Shown here piece after piece: positions 6,661 through 13,415 of a DNA stretch of 20,733 nt. The DNA lies in NCBI GenBank assembly GCA_910588895.1, contig CAJUSS010000059.1, forward strand, positions 1 through 20,733, given 5' to 3'. The position numbers were made by a program, and so were the translations under genes. The notes beneath the pieces are model-generated. The model saw only the letters and a list, made by a program, of their open reading frames with translations. It was not told the origin of the DNA and did not search any database. How positions within the stretch are numbered: position 1 is the first letter of the stretch; every line of letters starts with the position of its first letter. The DNA is from an uncultured Lachnospiraceae bacterium. Lineage in GTDB: Bacteria; Bacillota; Clostridia; Lachnospirales; Lachnospiraceae.

Positions 6661-8622
6661 GTGGAAGAAAAGTATGTCAACGCGGCGCAGGAGATATTGG
6701 ACTGTATCGGCGGAAAAGATAATGTAGCCAGCGCCGCCCACTGTGCCACACGGCTCAGGCTCGTTTTAAAGGACGAGTCGCTGATCCGGATCGATGAGCT
6801 GGAGAAGATCGATCTGGTGAAGGGAAATTTTAACAATGGCGGTCAGTTCCAGATCATCCTGGGGACCGGGATCGTGAACAAGGTCTACGCGGAGTTCATC
6901 AAGATCGCCAACATCACGGAGATGACCAAAGAGGAGTTAAAGCAGCAGGCGGCGAAGAAGATGAACCCGGTCCAGAAGCTTTTAAAGACCCTGGCGGATG
7001 TGTTCGTCCCCATCCTGCCCGCTCTGGTGGCTTCCGGTCTCTTGATGGGCATCAATAACATCCTGACCGCCCAGGGCATGTTCGTGGCGGATAAGTCCCT
7101 GGTGGAAGCATTCCCGGCGATCAAGGACTTTGCGGAGATGGTCAACCTGTTTTCCAACGCCGGATTTACCTTCCTGCCTGTACTTATCGGCTTCTCGGCG
7201 GCGAAGATCTTCGGCGCCACCCCGATCCTGGGCGCGGTCATCGGCGCGATCATGATCCATCCTGACCTGATGAACGGCTACGGCTACGGCCAGGCCCTCT
7301 TAGACGGGACGGTCCCCTACTGGAACATCTTCGGTCTTTCCGTGGCAAAGGTAGGGTATCAGGGAACGGTGCTCCCGGTCATCGCCTCCGCCTTTTGTCT
7401 GGCCGTGGTGGAGAAGAGGCTGCGCAAGGTGGTCCCTGCCATGCTGGATAACATCGTCACCCCTCTTTTATCCGTCCTGATCGCCGGGGCCATGACCTTC
7501 CTGTTCATCGGGCCGGTGATGCGGGGGGTGGGCGACATGATGACCAATGCCGTCATGTGGCTGTTCTTCGACTTAGGCGCTGTGGGCGGTCTGATCTACG
7601 GCGTCACCTACCCGCTCCTGGTCATCACCGGCATGCACCACAGCCTGGTGACCGCGGAGACCCAGATCCTGGCCAATATCGGGACCCTGGGCGGTTCGCC
7701 TACCTTCGCGGTGGTGGCGGCGGCCAACTGCGCACAGGGCGCGGCGGCATTGGCGGTCATGGTGCGGTCCAAGAACGACCCGAAGATGAAGAGCATGGCC
7801 TCCGCTTCCGGTATCTCCTCCTTCTTAGGGATCACGGAACCGGCCATCTTCGGTGTGAACTTAAAGCTGCGCTATCCCTTCTACGGGGCATTGATCGGCG
7901 GCGGTGTCGGGGCGGCCTACGCCACCTTGATGAGCGTGCTGTCTGTCTCCCAGGGCCCCTGCGGGATCATCGGCGTGATCTGTATCCGTCCGGACTGCAT
8001 GCTGCAGTTCATGGTCTCCATGGTGGTGGCGATCCTGTGCGCTTTTGCGGCTACCATGATGTTAGGCACGATGATGGGAAAGAAAGAGGCAAAGGAGGCG
8101 AATGTTAAGGACCGGGAAAAAGCAGGATCCGGCCCGGAGAAAGCGCCTGGAGCACAGGCGTTACCGGCCATCCAGACCGAGCCGGGATACATCTACGCGC
8201 CGGTGGAGGGCAAGGCTGTCCCCCACACGGAGATCCCAGATGCCACCTTTGCCTCCGGCATGGTGGGAGAAGGCGTGGGGATCCTCCCATCGAAGGGAGA
8301 GGTAGTGGCCCCCTTTAACGGCCAGATCTCCGCGATCTTTGACACAAAGCACGCCATCGGGCTGCTGAGCGACGACGGTGTGGAGCTGCTGATCCATGTG
8401 GGGATCAACACGGTGGAGCTGAACGGAGCGCATTTTACGGCGCTGAAGGCATCCGGAGACAAGATCAGAGCAGGAGAAAAGCTGCTGCAGTTCGATATGG
8501 CGGCGATCGCTGCGGCAGGCTACGACTTAACGACAGCGGTGCTGGTCGCTGCGCCTAAGAAGGCGCAGGTCCTAAAGACTGGGGATGTGGCGGCGCTGGA
8601 GAAGATCATCAAGGCAGTATAA
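6661..8622 (+). CDS. scrA: Sucrose-specific PTS permease, EIIBCA
   Basis: This 653-residue membrane protein imports sucrose with phosphorylation from HPr, delivering sucrose-6-phosphate to the cytoplasm. The IIB domain (about residues 1-85) has the phospho-Cys28 in AHCATRLRL and the sucrose-type segment VKGNFNNGGQFQIILGTG. The IIC domain (about 105-475) has about ten hydrophobic segments and the ITGMHHSL and GITEPAIFGVNLKLRYPF motifs. A linker at about 480-515 leads to a glucose-type IIA domain (about 525-653) with His564 (TKHAIGL) and the phospho-acceptor His579 (LLIHVGINTVELNG). It starts with GTG at 6661 behind AAGGAGG. It has its own operator-controlled promoter and a terminator. Length and domain order match ScrA; trehalose is a less likely substrate. 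All active residues are present, unlike the nearby hydrolase. Confidence 0.93.
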   Translation: MEEKYVNAAQEILDCIGGKDNVASAAHCATRLRLVLKDESLIRIDELEKIDLVKGNFNNGGQFQIILGTGIVNKVYAEFIKIANITEMTKEELKQQAAKKMNPVQKLLKTLADVFVPILPALVASGLLMGINNILTAQGMFVADKSLVEAFPAIKDFAEMVNLFSNAGFTFLPVLIGFSAAKIFGATPILGAVIGAIMIHPDLMNGYGYGQALLDGTVPYWNIFGLSVAKVGYQGTVLPVIASAFCLAVVEKRLRKVVPAMLDNIVTPLLSVLIAGAMTFLFIGPVMRGVGDMMTNAVMWLFFDLGAVGGLIYGVTYPLLVITGMHHSLVTAETQILANIGTLGGSPTFAVVAAANCAQGAAALAVMVRSKNDPKMKSMASASGISSFLGITEPAIFGVNLKLRYPFYGALIGGGVGAAYATLMSVLSVSQGPCGIIGVICIRPDCMLQFMVSMVVAILCAFAATMMLGTMMGKKEAKEANVKDREKAGSGPEKAPGAQALPAIQTEPGYIYAPVEGKAVPHTEIPDATFASGMVGEGVGILPSKGEVVAPFNGQISAIFDTKHAIGLLSDDGVELLIHVGINTVELNGAHFTALKASGDKIRAGEKLLQFDMAAIAAAGYDLTTAVLVAAPKKAQVLKTGDVAALEKIIKAV

Positions 8623-8647
8623 AGACCGGATACGGTCATAGGGCAGG

Positions 8648-8674
8648 AAACGGCGGGAGGTCCCGCCGTTTTTT
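8648..8674 (+). terminator. Rho-independent terminator after scrA
   Basis: An 11-bp stem (8648-8658 with 8661-8671, core ACGGCGGGA/TCCCGCCGT) with a 2-base loop as drawn runs into six Ts. It begins 25 bases after the scrA stop codon. Confidence 0.9.
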
Positions 8675-8729
8675 GCGTGGGGCCGGCGATAGCCTGGCAA
8701 CCGCAGGATAAGGATCCATGGAAGATCGC

Positions 8730-8759
8730 TTGACAGTTTTTGGGGTCACTATATATAAT
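8730..8759 (+). promoter_or_regulatory. Consensus sigma-A promoter with long leader
   Basis: TTGACA (8730-8735), an 18-base spacer and TATAAT (8754-8759) match the consensus at all 12 positions. The start codon of the ferredoxin gene is about 145 bases further on. The leader contains CCCCT/AGGGG (8811-8815 with 8824-8828) as a short hairpin and no riboswitch that I recognise. It is likely the main promoter for the 4Fe-4S gene and possibly for the genes beyond. Confidence 0.75.
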
Positions 8760-8910
8760 GGGAGACAGAAGGCCGTGTCCCATCAGAGCCTTTGTACGTC
8801 CGGCGGCGGTCCCCTCACGGCAAAGGGGCGTAAGGTGGATCTGGGGGATGGCCCTTATGACCGGGGAGGATGGGACAGATAACGTGTTCGAGAAGGGAAA
8901 GGGTGGGAGT

Positions 8911-9606
8911 ATGGTACGGAGGATCATCCATATCGATGAAGAGAGATGCAACGGGTGCGGTGCCTGCGCGGCGGCCTGCCATGAGGGGGCGATCGGCATG
9001 ACCGACGGGAAGGCCAGGCTCCTTCGGGATGACTATTGTGACGGCCTGGGCGACTGCCTGCCGGAGTGTCCGACAGGGGCGATCTCTTTTGTGGAGCGGG
9101 AGGCTGCGGCTTATGACGAGGCGGCTGTGCTGGCTGGTAAAGAGAAGAGAACAAAGGAGCAGGGAGCGAAGGAGCAGAGAGCGGCTGACGGTCAGGCGTC
9201 TCTGCAGCCGGAGGCAGGGGCCGGGGGATATAAGGTGCAGTCCCGGCTGACCCAATGGCCGGTGCAGATCAAGCTGGCGCCGATAAGAGCCCCCTACTTT
9301 GAAGGGGCGAAGCTCCTGATAGCGGCGGATTGTACAGCCTATGCCTATGGGAGCTTCCACCAGGACTTTATCCGCGGGAAGATCGTTCTCATAGGCTGTC
9401 CGAAGCTGGATGCCGTGGACTATCGTGAGAAACTGACCCAGATCATCCGGGAAAATGACATAAAGAGCGTGGCCGTCATCCGCATGGAGGTGCCCTGCTG
9501 CGGCGGTCTGGAGATGGCTGTGAAAAAGGCCCTGCAGGGCAGCGGGCGGGATATCCCCTGCCAGGTGGTGACGATCTCCATCGATGGGAAGAAACTGGAC
9601 CGTTGA
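8911..9606 (+). CDS. 4Fe-4S ferredoxin-type protein with a C-terminal CCGG domain
   Basis: This 232-residue soluble protein opens with a ferredoxin domain. The first cluster motif is CNGCGACAAAC (residues ~11-21). The second half is CDGLGDCLPECP, which keeps the spacing of the related clostridial family but lacks one classic Cys, so the second cluster may be unusual. A charged linker rich in Lys, Glu and Gln follows (about 75-107), then a domain with LIAADCTAYAYGSFH, LIGCPKLDAVDYREKL and VPCCGGLEMAV, whose Cys residues could bind another cluster or metal. The family likely moves electrons; the partner is unknown. I chose the ATG at 8911 because the family begins with I-x-I-D-x-x-x-C-x-G-C; an upstream in-frame start at 8740 would overlap the promoter. 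Confidence 0.85.
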   Translation: MVRRIIHIDEERCNGCGACAAACHEGAIGMTDGKARLLRDDYCDGLGDCLPECPTGAISFVEREAAAYDEAAVLAGKEKRTKEQGAKEQRAADGQASLQPEAGAGGYKVQSRLTQWPVQIKLAPIRAPYFEGAKLLIAADCTAYAYGSFHQDFIRGKIVLIGCPKLDAVDYREKLTQIIRENDIKSVAVIRMEVPCCGGLEMAVKKALQGSGRDIPCQVVTISIDGKKLDR

Positions 9607-9675
9607 GCGCGTAAGGATAAACAAAAGATAGATCTGGGGAAGACAAAAGAGGGATGATACAAGAGGGGAGTACAG

Positions 9676-11106
9676 ATGACGATGGATGGGACGGAGAGAG
9701 TACAAAGGCTGGAACAGTTCCGGGGCTGGGTATTGCAGCAAAAAGGCGAGAGCTACCAGATGCATATGGCCGGAGGGGAGGGACAGGATATCGTCCTTGA
9801 GACCGAGCACTGCCGCGGCGAGGTGTCTTTTTATCCACAGGAGATCGTGGAACTGTGCGTGATCAATAAGAACGATGATGAGCATGTCTTTTACCTGCAT
9901 TTTCAGATGGGGGACTTAGACTATGCCAAGGACCGTTTTAAGGAGATGCTGGAGGCCCTGGAGAACCTGACGGTGAAGCAGCCGGTGAAGGTGCTCTTAA
10001 GCTGTTCCTGCGGGATGACCACCTACTATTTTGTGGATAAGCTGAACCAGACGGCAAAGCTTTTGGACCTGGACTATGAGTTTACGGCCGTATCCTACAC
10101 CCGTTTATACAGCGAGGGCGGGAAGTATGACGCTATCTTCCTTGCGCCCCAGGTGGCTTACCTCTGCGAGTCGGTGAAAAAGACCCTGCGCCATACCTGT
10201 GTGCAGGCCATACCGCCGAAGCTCTATGCGGCCTATGATGTGCGGCAGTTTTACGAGCTTTTAGACCACACCATGCTGCGGGACCGGGTGGCAAAGTCCT
10301 TCCCCAAGCCTGCGCCCGCGCCTTTAAAATGTGCCTGCGACCTGTCGGGGAAGGTGCTCACGGTGGCGTTCATCCGCGAGGGGATGGATCAGTTCAGAGC
10401 CGCGGTCAGGGTGTATGGAAGGGACGGGCAGATCATCTATGACAGCCGGGACGTGCGGAAAAAGACCTTTTCGGTGGACGCGATCGTGGATATCTGTGAT
10501 ATCGCCTTTTTGCTGCATCCGGATATCCGGGCAGTGGGCATCACCATACCCGGGATCATCAATTCCGGAGGCATATCGCTGGAAGTTTTTAAGATGGATA
10601 AGGTGGATGTGGCCGGGATCCTTTCCGCAAAATACGGGGTGAAGGTCACAGTGGAAAATGACGCCAACTGCATCGCCATCGGTTACCACGCCTCCCAGAA
10701 GGAGGAGGGCTACCAGTCCTTGTCGGTCCTGTTCCAGCCGGTGATCGGGCAGATGGGCGGGATCGGGAGCATACACGAGGGCAGGCTGATCCGTGGCCTG
10801 CAGAATGTAGCCGGGGAGATCAAGTTCATGCCGATCATCCACGATTCCATCCTGTCGCCCTTGTGGGGGACGCCGGAAGGGGTCCGGCAGCTGGCCACCC
10901 AATATCTGGCTTCGGTGATCAGCATCCTGGGACCGGAGCTGATCGTGCTGGTGGGCAAGCTGTTTTGGGATACAGAAAAGCTGCAGGAAGAGCTTTTGCG
11001 GATCATCCCAAAGATCTATGTCCCGGAGATCCGCTATGTGGATGACGTGCGGGAATATATGCTGTTAGGGGCGCTGCTGGCCGGGGCCCGTGTTCTGGAC
11101 GCATGA
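9676..11106 (+). CDS. Fusion of a PTS IIB-like domain with a degenerate ROK domain
   Basis: Residues ~1-100 are an unrecognised domain (MHMAGGEGQDIVLETEHCRG). Residues ~103-175 look like a lactose/cellobiose-type PTS IIB domain: VKVLLSCSCGMTT matches the CSxGMST phospho-Cys loop, giving Cys110 as the phospho-acceptor, and YDAIFLAPQVAY matches its second half. Residues ~220-476 are ROK-like (VGITIPGIINSGG, VENDANCIAIG, GIGSIHEGRLIRGLQNVAGEI). The ATP-binding DxGGTK segment is not evident, and the zinc motif GHx9CxCGxxGC is replaced by KFMPIIHDS, so sugar-kinase activity is doubtful. A PTS-responsive sensor or regulator is a reasonable inference, but no DNA-binding domain is seen. ATG 9676 has GAGGGGAG upstream. 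It lies 69 bases after the ferredoxin gene and before the phosphatase, probably co-transcribed. Confidence 0.8.
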   Translation: MTMDGTERVQRLEQFRGWVLQQKGESYQMHMAGGEGQDIVLETEHCRGEVSFYPQEIVELCVINKNDDEHVFYLHFQMGDLDYAKDRFKEMLEALENLTVKQPVKVLLSCSCGMTTYYFVDKLNQTAKLLDLDYEFTAVSYTRLYSEGGKYDAIFLAPQVAYLCESVKKTLRHTCVQAIPPKLYAAYDVRQFYELLDHTMLRDRVAKSFPKPAPAPLKCACDLSGKVLTVAFIREGMDQFRAAVRVYGRDGQIIYDSRDVRKKTFSVDAIVDICDIAFLLHPDIRAVGITIPGIINSGGISLEVFKMDKVDVAGILSAKYGVKVTVENDANCIAIGYHASQKEEGYQSLSVLFQPVIGQMGGIGSIHEGRLIRGLQNVAGEIKFMPIIHDSILSPLWGTPEGVRQLATQYLASVISILGPELIVLVGKLFWDTEKLQEELLRIIPKIYVPEIRYVDDVREYMLLGALLAGARVLDA

Positions 11107-11201
11107 GCATGGGCGCGGGAAGGTCTGCCCCACCTTGGGCATACTGGAAAGCCTGCCGATGACAGGTTTTCGGTGAGAGGATACAGGAAGGCGGGAGGTT
11201 T

Positions 11202-12011
11202 ATGGCGGGTAAAGTGTATGCGCTGTCCGATCTGCATGGAAATCTGGAGATCTTTCTGGCTATGCTGGAGAAGATCCATTTTGATGACCGGGATATGCTG
11301 TATATCTTAGGTGATTGCAATGACCGGGGCGATAAGGCCATGGAGATCTATCATCTCATCCGGCAGCACCCGGACAATATGATCTTGCTCAAGGGGAACC
11401 ATGAGTTGATGATGCGGGATTTCCTTCTAAAAAGAGATTGGGAATGCCCCAGAGGGAGGCTCTGGCAGTCCAATGGCGGTGTAAAGACCTTGGAGCAGAT
11501 GGAGCGTTTCCTGAAAAAGGGCTGCAGCTGCGAGAAGGAATTTCTGGAAAAAAGAGCTGATCTTGACCGGTGGATGATCGGATATGTGGACTCTCTGCCA
11601 AGCTTTATCGAGCTGAACGTAGGGGGGCAGGAGCTGGTGCTGATCCATGCGGGGATCAACCCGGAGGCATCCTTAAAGGAACAGGACGAGGAGATCTGCG
11701 CGTGGATCCGGGACTGGTTCTACCTTTCCCCTGCGATAAAGGGGAAGACGATCATTTTCGGGCATACGCCATTGTGCTATATCAACAGCAACAAGAGCTT
11801 TGACGTGTGGTTCGATCCCGTCTACCAGGATAAGATCGGGATCGACGGAGGCCTGGGACCCTTTGACAACGGACAGCTGAACTGCCTCTGCCTTAATGAC
11901 ATGTCGGTGACGGCGATCAAGAAGAGGGACTTAAAGCCGGGCGTGGAGAAGGGACAAAAGACGGACCAGGGTGGAGTAAAAGGCGGACCAGGAGCTGGAT
12001 CAAAAGACTGA
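11202..12011 (+). CDS. Calcineurin-like (PPP-type) metallophosphatase
   Basis: This 269-residue protein carries the full set of metallophosphoesterase motifs: SDLHGN (Asp10, His12), LGDCNDRGD (Asp38, Asp41, Arg42), KGNHE (Asn66, His67, Glu68), LIHAG and FGHTPL. This arrangement is that of bacterial PrpA/ApaH-like protein serine/threonine phosphatases, which bind two metals and cleave phosphoesters in the cytoplasm; protein or dinucleotide substrates cannot be told apart here. GDCNDRG differs from the common GDxxDRG only in the variable positions. The last ~25 residues are a Gly/Lys/Gln-rich tail with no domain. The start ATG at 11202 has GGGAGG just upstream. It lies between the IIB-ROK fusion and an SIS-domain regulator, a layout that suggests a sensing or signalling set. 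Confidence 0.88.
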   Translation: MAGKVYALSDLHGNLEIFLAMLEKIHFDDRDMLYILGDCNDRGDKAMEIYHLIRQHPDNMILLKGNHELMMRDFLLKRDWECPRGRLWQSNGGVKTLEQMERFLKKGCSCEKEFLEKRADLDRWMIGYVDSLPSFIELNVGGQELVLIHAGINPEASLKEQDEEICAWIRDWFYLSPAIKGKTIIFGHTPLCYINSNKSFDVWFDPVYQDKIGIDGGLGPFDNGQLNCLCLNDMSVTAIKKRDLKPGVEKGQKTDQGGVKGGPGAGSKD

Positions 12012-12062
12012 CTTGGGGTTGGATACGAAAAAAGGATATACGGGAAAGGGGAGGCGATCGGC

Positions 12063-12836
12063 TTGGAGATCGTATTAGCGAGGATCTTAAAATATCTGAA
12101 CGGGGCTTTATTTTACGACGATCATTACCGGTTCTGTACCTATCTGGTGGATCATTATCTGGAGATCCTGGACCGGGAGGAGATGACCAAGGAAGACTTT
12201 CTGAAAGAAGCCGGGATCGGGGAGAGCAATATGGACGACTTTATCCGCCGCCTTACCTGCAGCCCGGACTGGGCCTCCTTCAGGAGGACACTGGCCCAGG
12301 ACCATCTGCTGCGGCTGGACCAGATCCGGGGCAGGATGGTGGGCCTGCGGGCGGAGGATCTGGCGGCGGAGATGGAGAAGGATGTATCAGATGAGGAGAT
12401 GCTGGCCTATGTTTCTATGCTGTGCAAAGAGCTGGACCGCCATGAGAGGATCGTCCTGATCGGGGCGCTGTATCCCATGTCCATCGCGGTGGAGTTCCAG
12501 ACGGACCTGATCATCCTGGGCAAAAATGTGGTCCAGTTCCACAATTATGATCCGAACATGCAGTTTACAAAGAAGGATCTGCTGGTCTTCATATCGGCGA
12601 CCGGCCGGTTCATGAAAGGCTTTCTGGAGGCCAGGAGCGATCTGCACCCAAAGGAGGCGGACAGTCTGCTGATCACCCAGAACCCGGCCTATACCATGGA
12701 GGAGCCCCGGATCAGCGACCATGTGCTGAAGCTGCCGGGACGGTTCGACGGCCTGCGCTTTAATTATCAGCTGATGCACATATTTGATCTGCTGCGGATA
12801 CAGTACTATCAGCAATATTACCTGGGCGACCGATGA
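12063..12836 (+). CDS. RpiR/MurR-like SIS-domain protein
   Basis: This 257-residue protein has an N-terminal helical region (about 1-100: KYLNGALFYDDHYRFCTYLV, EEMTKEDFLKEAGIGESNMDDFIRRL) that resembles the RpiR helix-turn-helix but is divergent. A C-terminal SIS sugar-phosphate-binding domain (about 105-240) follows, with ERIVLIGALYPMSIAVEFQTDL, KKDLLVFISATGRFM and LLITQNPAY. RpiR proteins are usually repressors or activators that respond to a phosphosugar. The start is a TTG at 12063 with AAAGGGGAGG eight bases upstream, and translation is likely coupled to the gene before it. Together with the IIB-ROK protein it makes a pair of sugar-sensing modules beside a phosphatase. The target operon is not visible. 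DNA binding is less certain than the SIS assignment. Confidence 0.75.
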   Translation: MEIVLARILKYLNGALFYDDHYRFCTYLVDHYLEILDREEMTKEDFLKEAGIGESNMDDFIRRLTCSPDWASFRRTLAQDHLLRLDQIRGRMVGLRAEDLAAEMEKDVSDEEMLAYVSMLCKELDRHERIVLIGALYPMSIAVEFQTDLIILGKNVVQFHNYDPNMQFTKKDLLVFISATGRFMKGFLEARSDLHPKEADSLLITQNPAYTMEEPRISDHVLKLPGRFDGLRFNYQLMHIFDLLRIQYYQQYYLGDR

Positions 12837-12842
12837 GGGGAT

Positions 12843-13229
12843 ATGATGAAGGGAAAAAGGCGCTGCGCGGACAGGCGCAGGATGGAGGAAATGATGGAGT
12901 GCAGGGAAGCGGAGCGGCTGGTGATGCCGTATATCCAGGGTCGGTTATCGGGCCAGGAGCTGGAAGATCTCCTGGAGCATGTGGAGGGCTGTCCAGGCTG
13001 TCAGGAGGAGCTGGAGATCTATTTTACAGTGGAGGTGGGCTTAAAGCAGCTGGAGGAGGAGAGCGGCAGCTATAATATCAAAGGGGAGATGGAAGCATCC
13101 CTGGAGGCATCCCGCCAGAAAGTGCGCATCGGGCGGCTGTTCAAGGTGGTCTGCTACGCGGTGGATACCTTAGCCGGGCTGGGATTGGCCAGCACCTTCC
13201 TTCTGCAGCTGCGGATCTGGTTCGGTTAG
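12843..13229 (+). CDS. Orphan zf-HC2 (anti-sigma-like) membrane protein
   Basis: This protein of up to 128 residues has a putative zinc-binding motif HxxxCxxC (HVEGCPGC), with an N-terminal segment CREAERLVMPYIQGRLSGQELEDLLEH typical of zf-HC2 proteins. A hydrophobic segment near the C-terminus (about 103-126, VVCYAVDTLAGLGLASTFLLQL) would place the zinc finger in the cytoplasm. Anti-sigma factors use this design, but no sigma-factor gene is adjacent, so the partner is unknown. The start is uncertain: the ATG at 12843 has a GAGGGG only two bases away, while the ATG at 12894, four bases after GGAGGA, opens the family-like MECREAE and would give 111 residues. It starts seven bases after the SIS gene and lies upstream of polA. 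Confidence 0.75.
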   Translation: MMKGKRRCADRRRMEEMMECREAERLVMPYIQGRLSGQELEDLLEHVEGCPGCQEELEIYFTVEVGLKQLEEESGSYNIKGEMEASLEASRQKVRIGRLFKVVCYAVDTLAGLGLASTFLLQLRIWFG

Positions 13230-13415
13230 GAGCGGCCGTCCAGGGCAGCCGGACGGTCATGTGCAGAGGTATGAGCGGCAGATCGGCATGGTCCCGTATA
13301 CGATGGACGTGTGTCAGCGCAAGGGTGGTGTGCCCGAGCAGGGAACGTGAGCCTGCCGATCGCGATGGGGACATGTTCAGACAAGCCGTGCATTTGGATC
13401 GAGAAAGGATAGGAT

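Noticed and set aside
8815..9900. Minus-strand ORF (361 codons) across the ferredoxin gene and the start of the IIB-ROK gene
   Set aside because: It overlaps two supported genes and has no ribosome binding site or recognisable domain.
13261..13350. Possible 29-residue peptide upstream of polA
   Set aside because: A GTG start without a clear ribosome binding site and no recognisable sequence; too weak to annotate.
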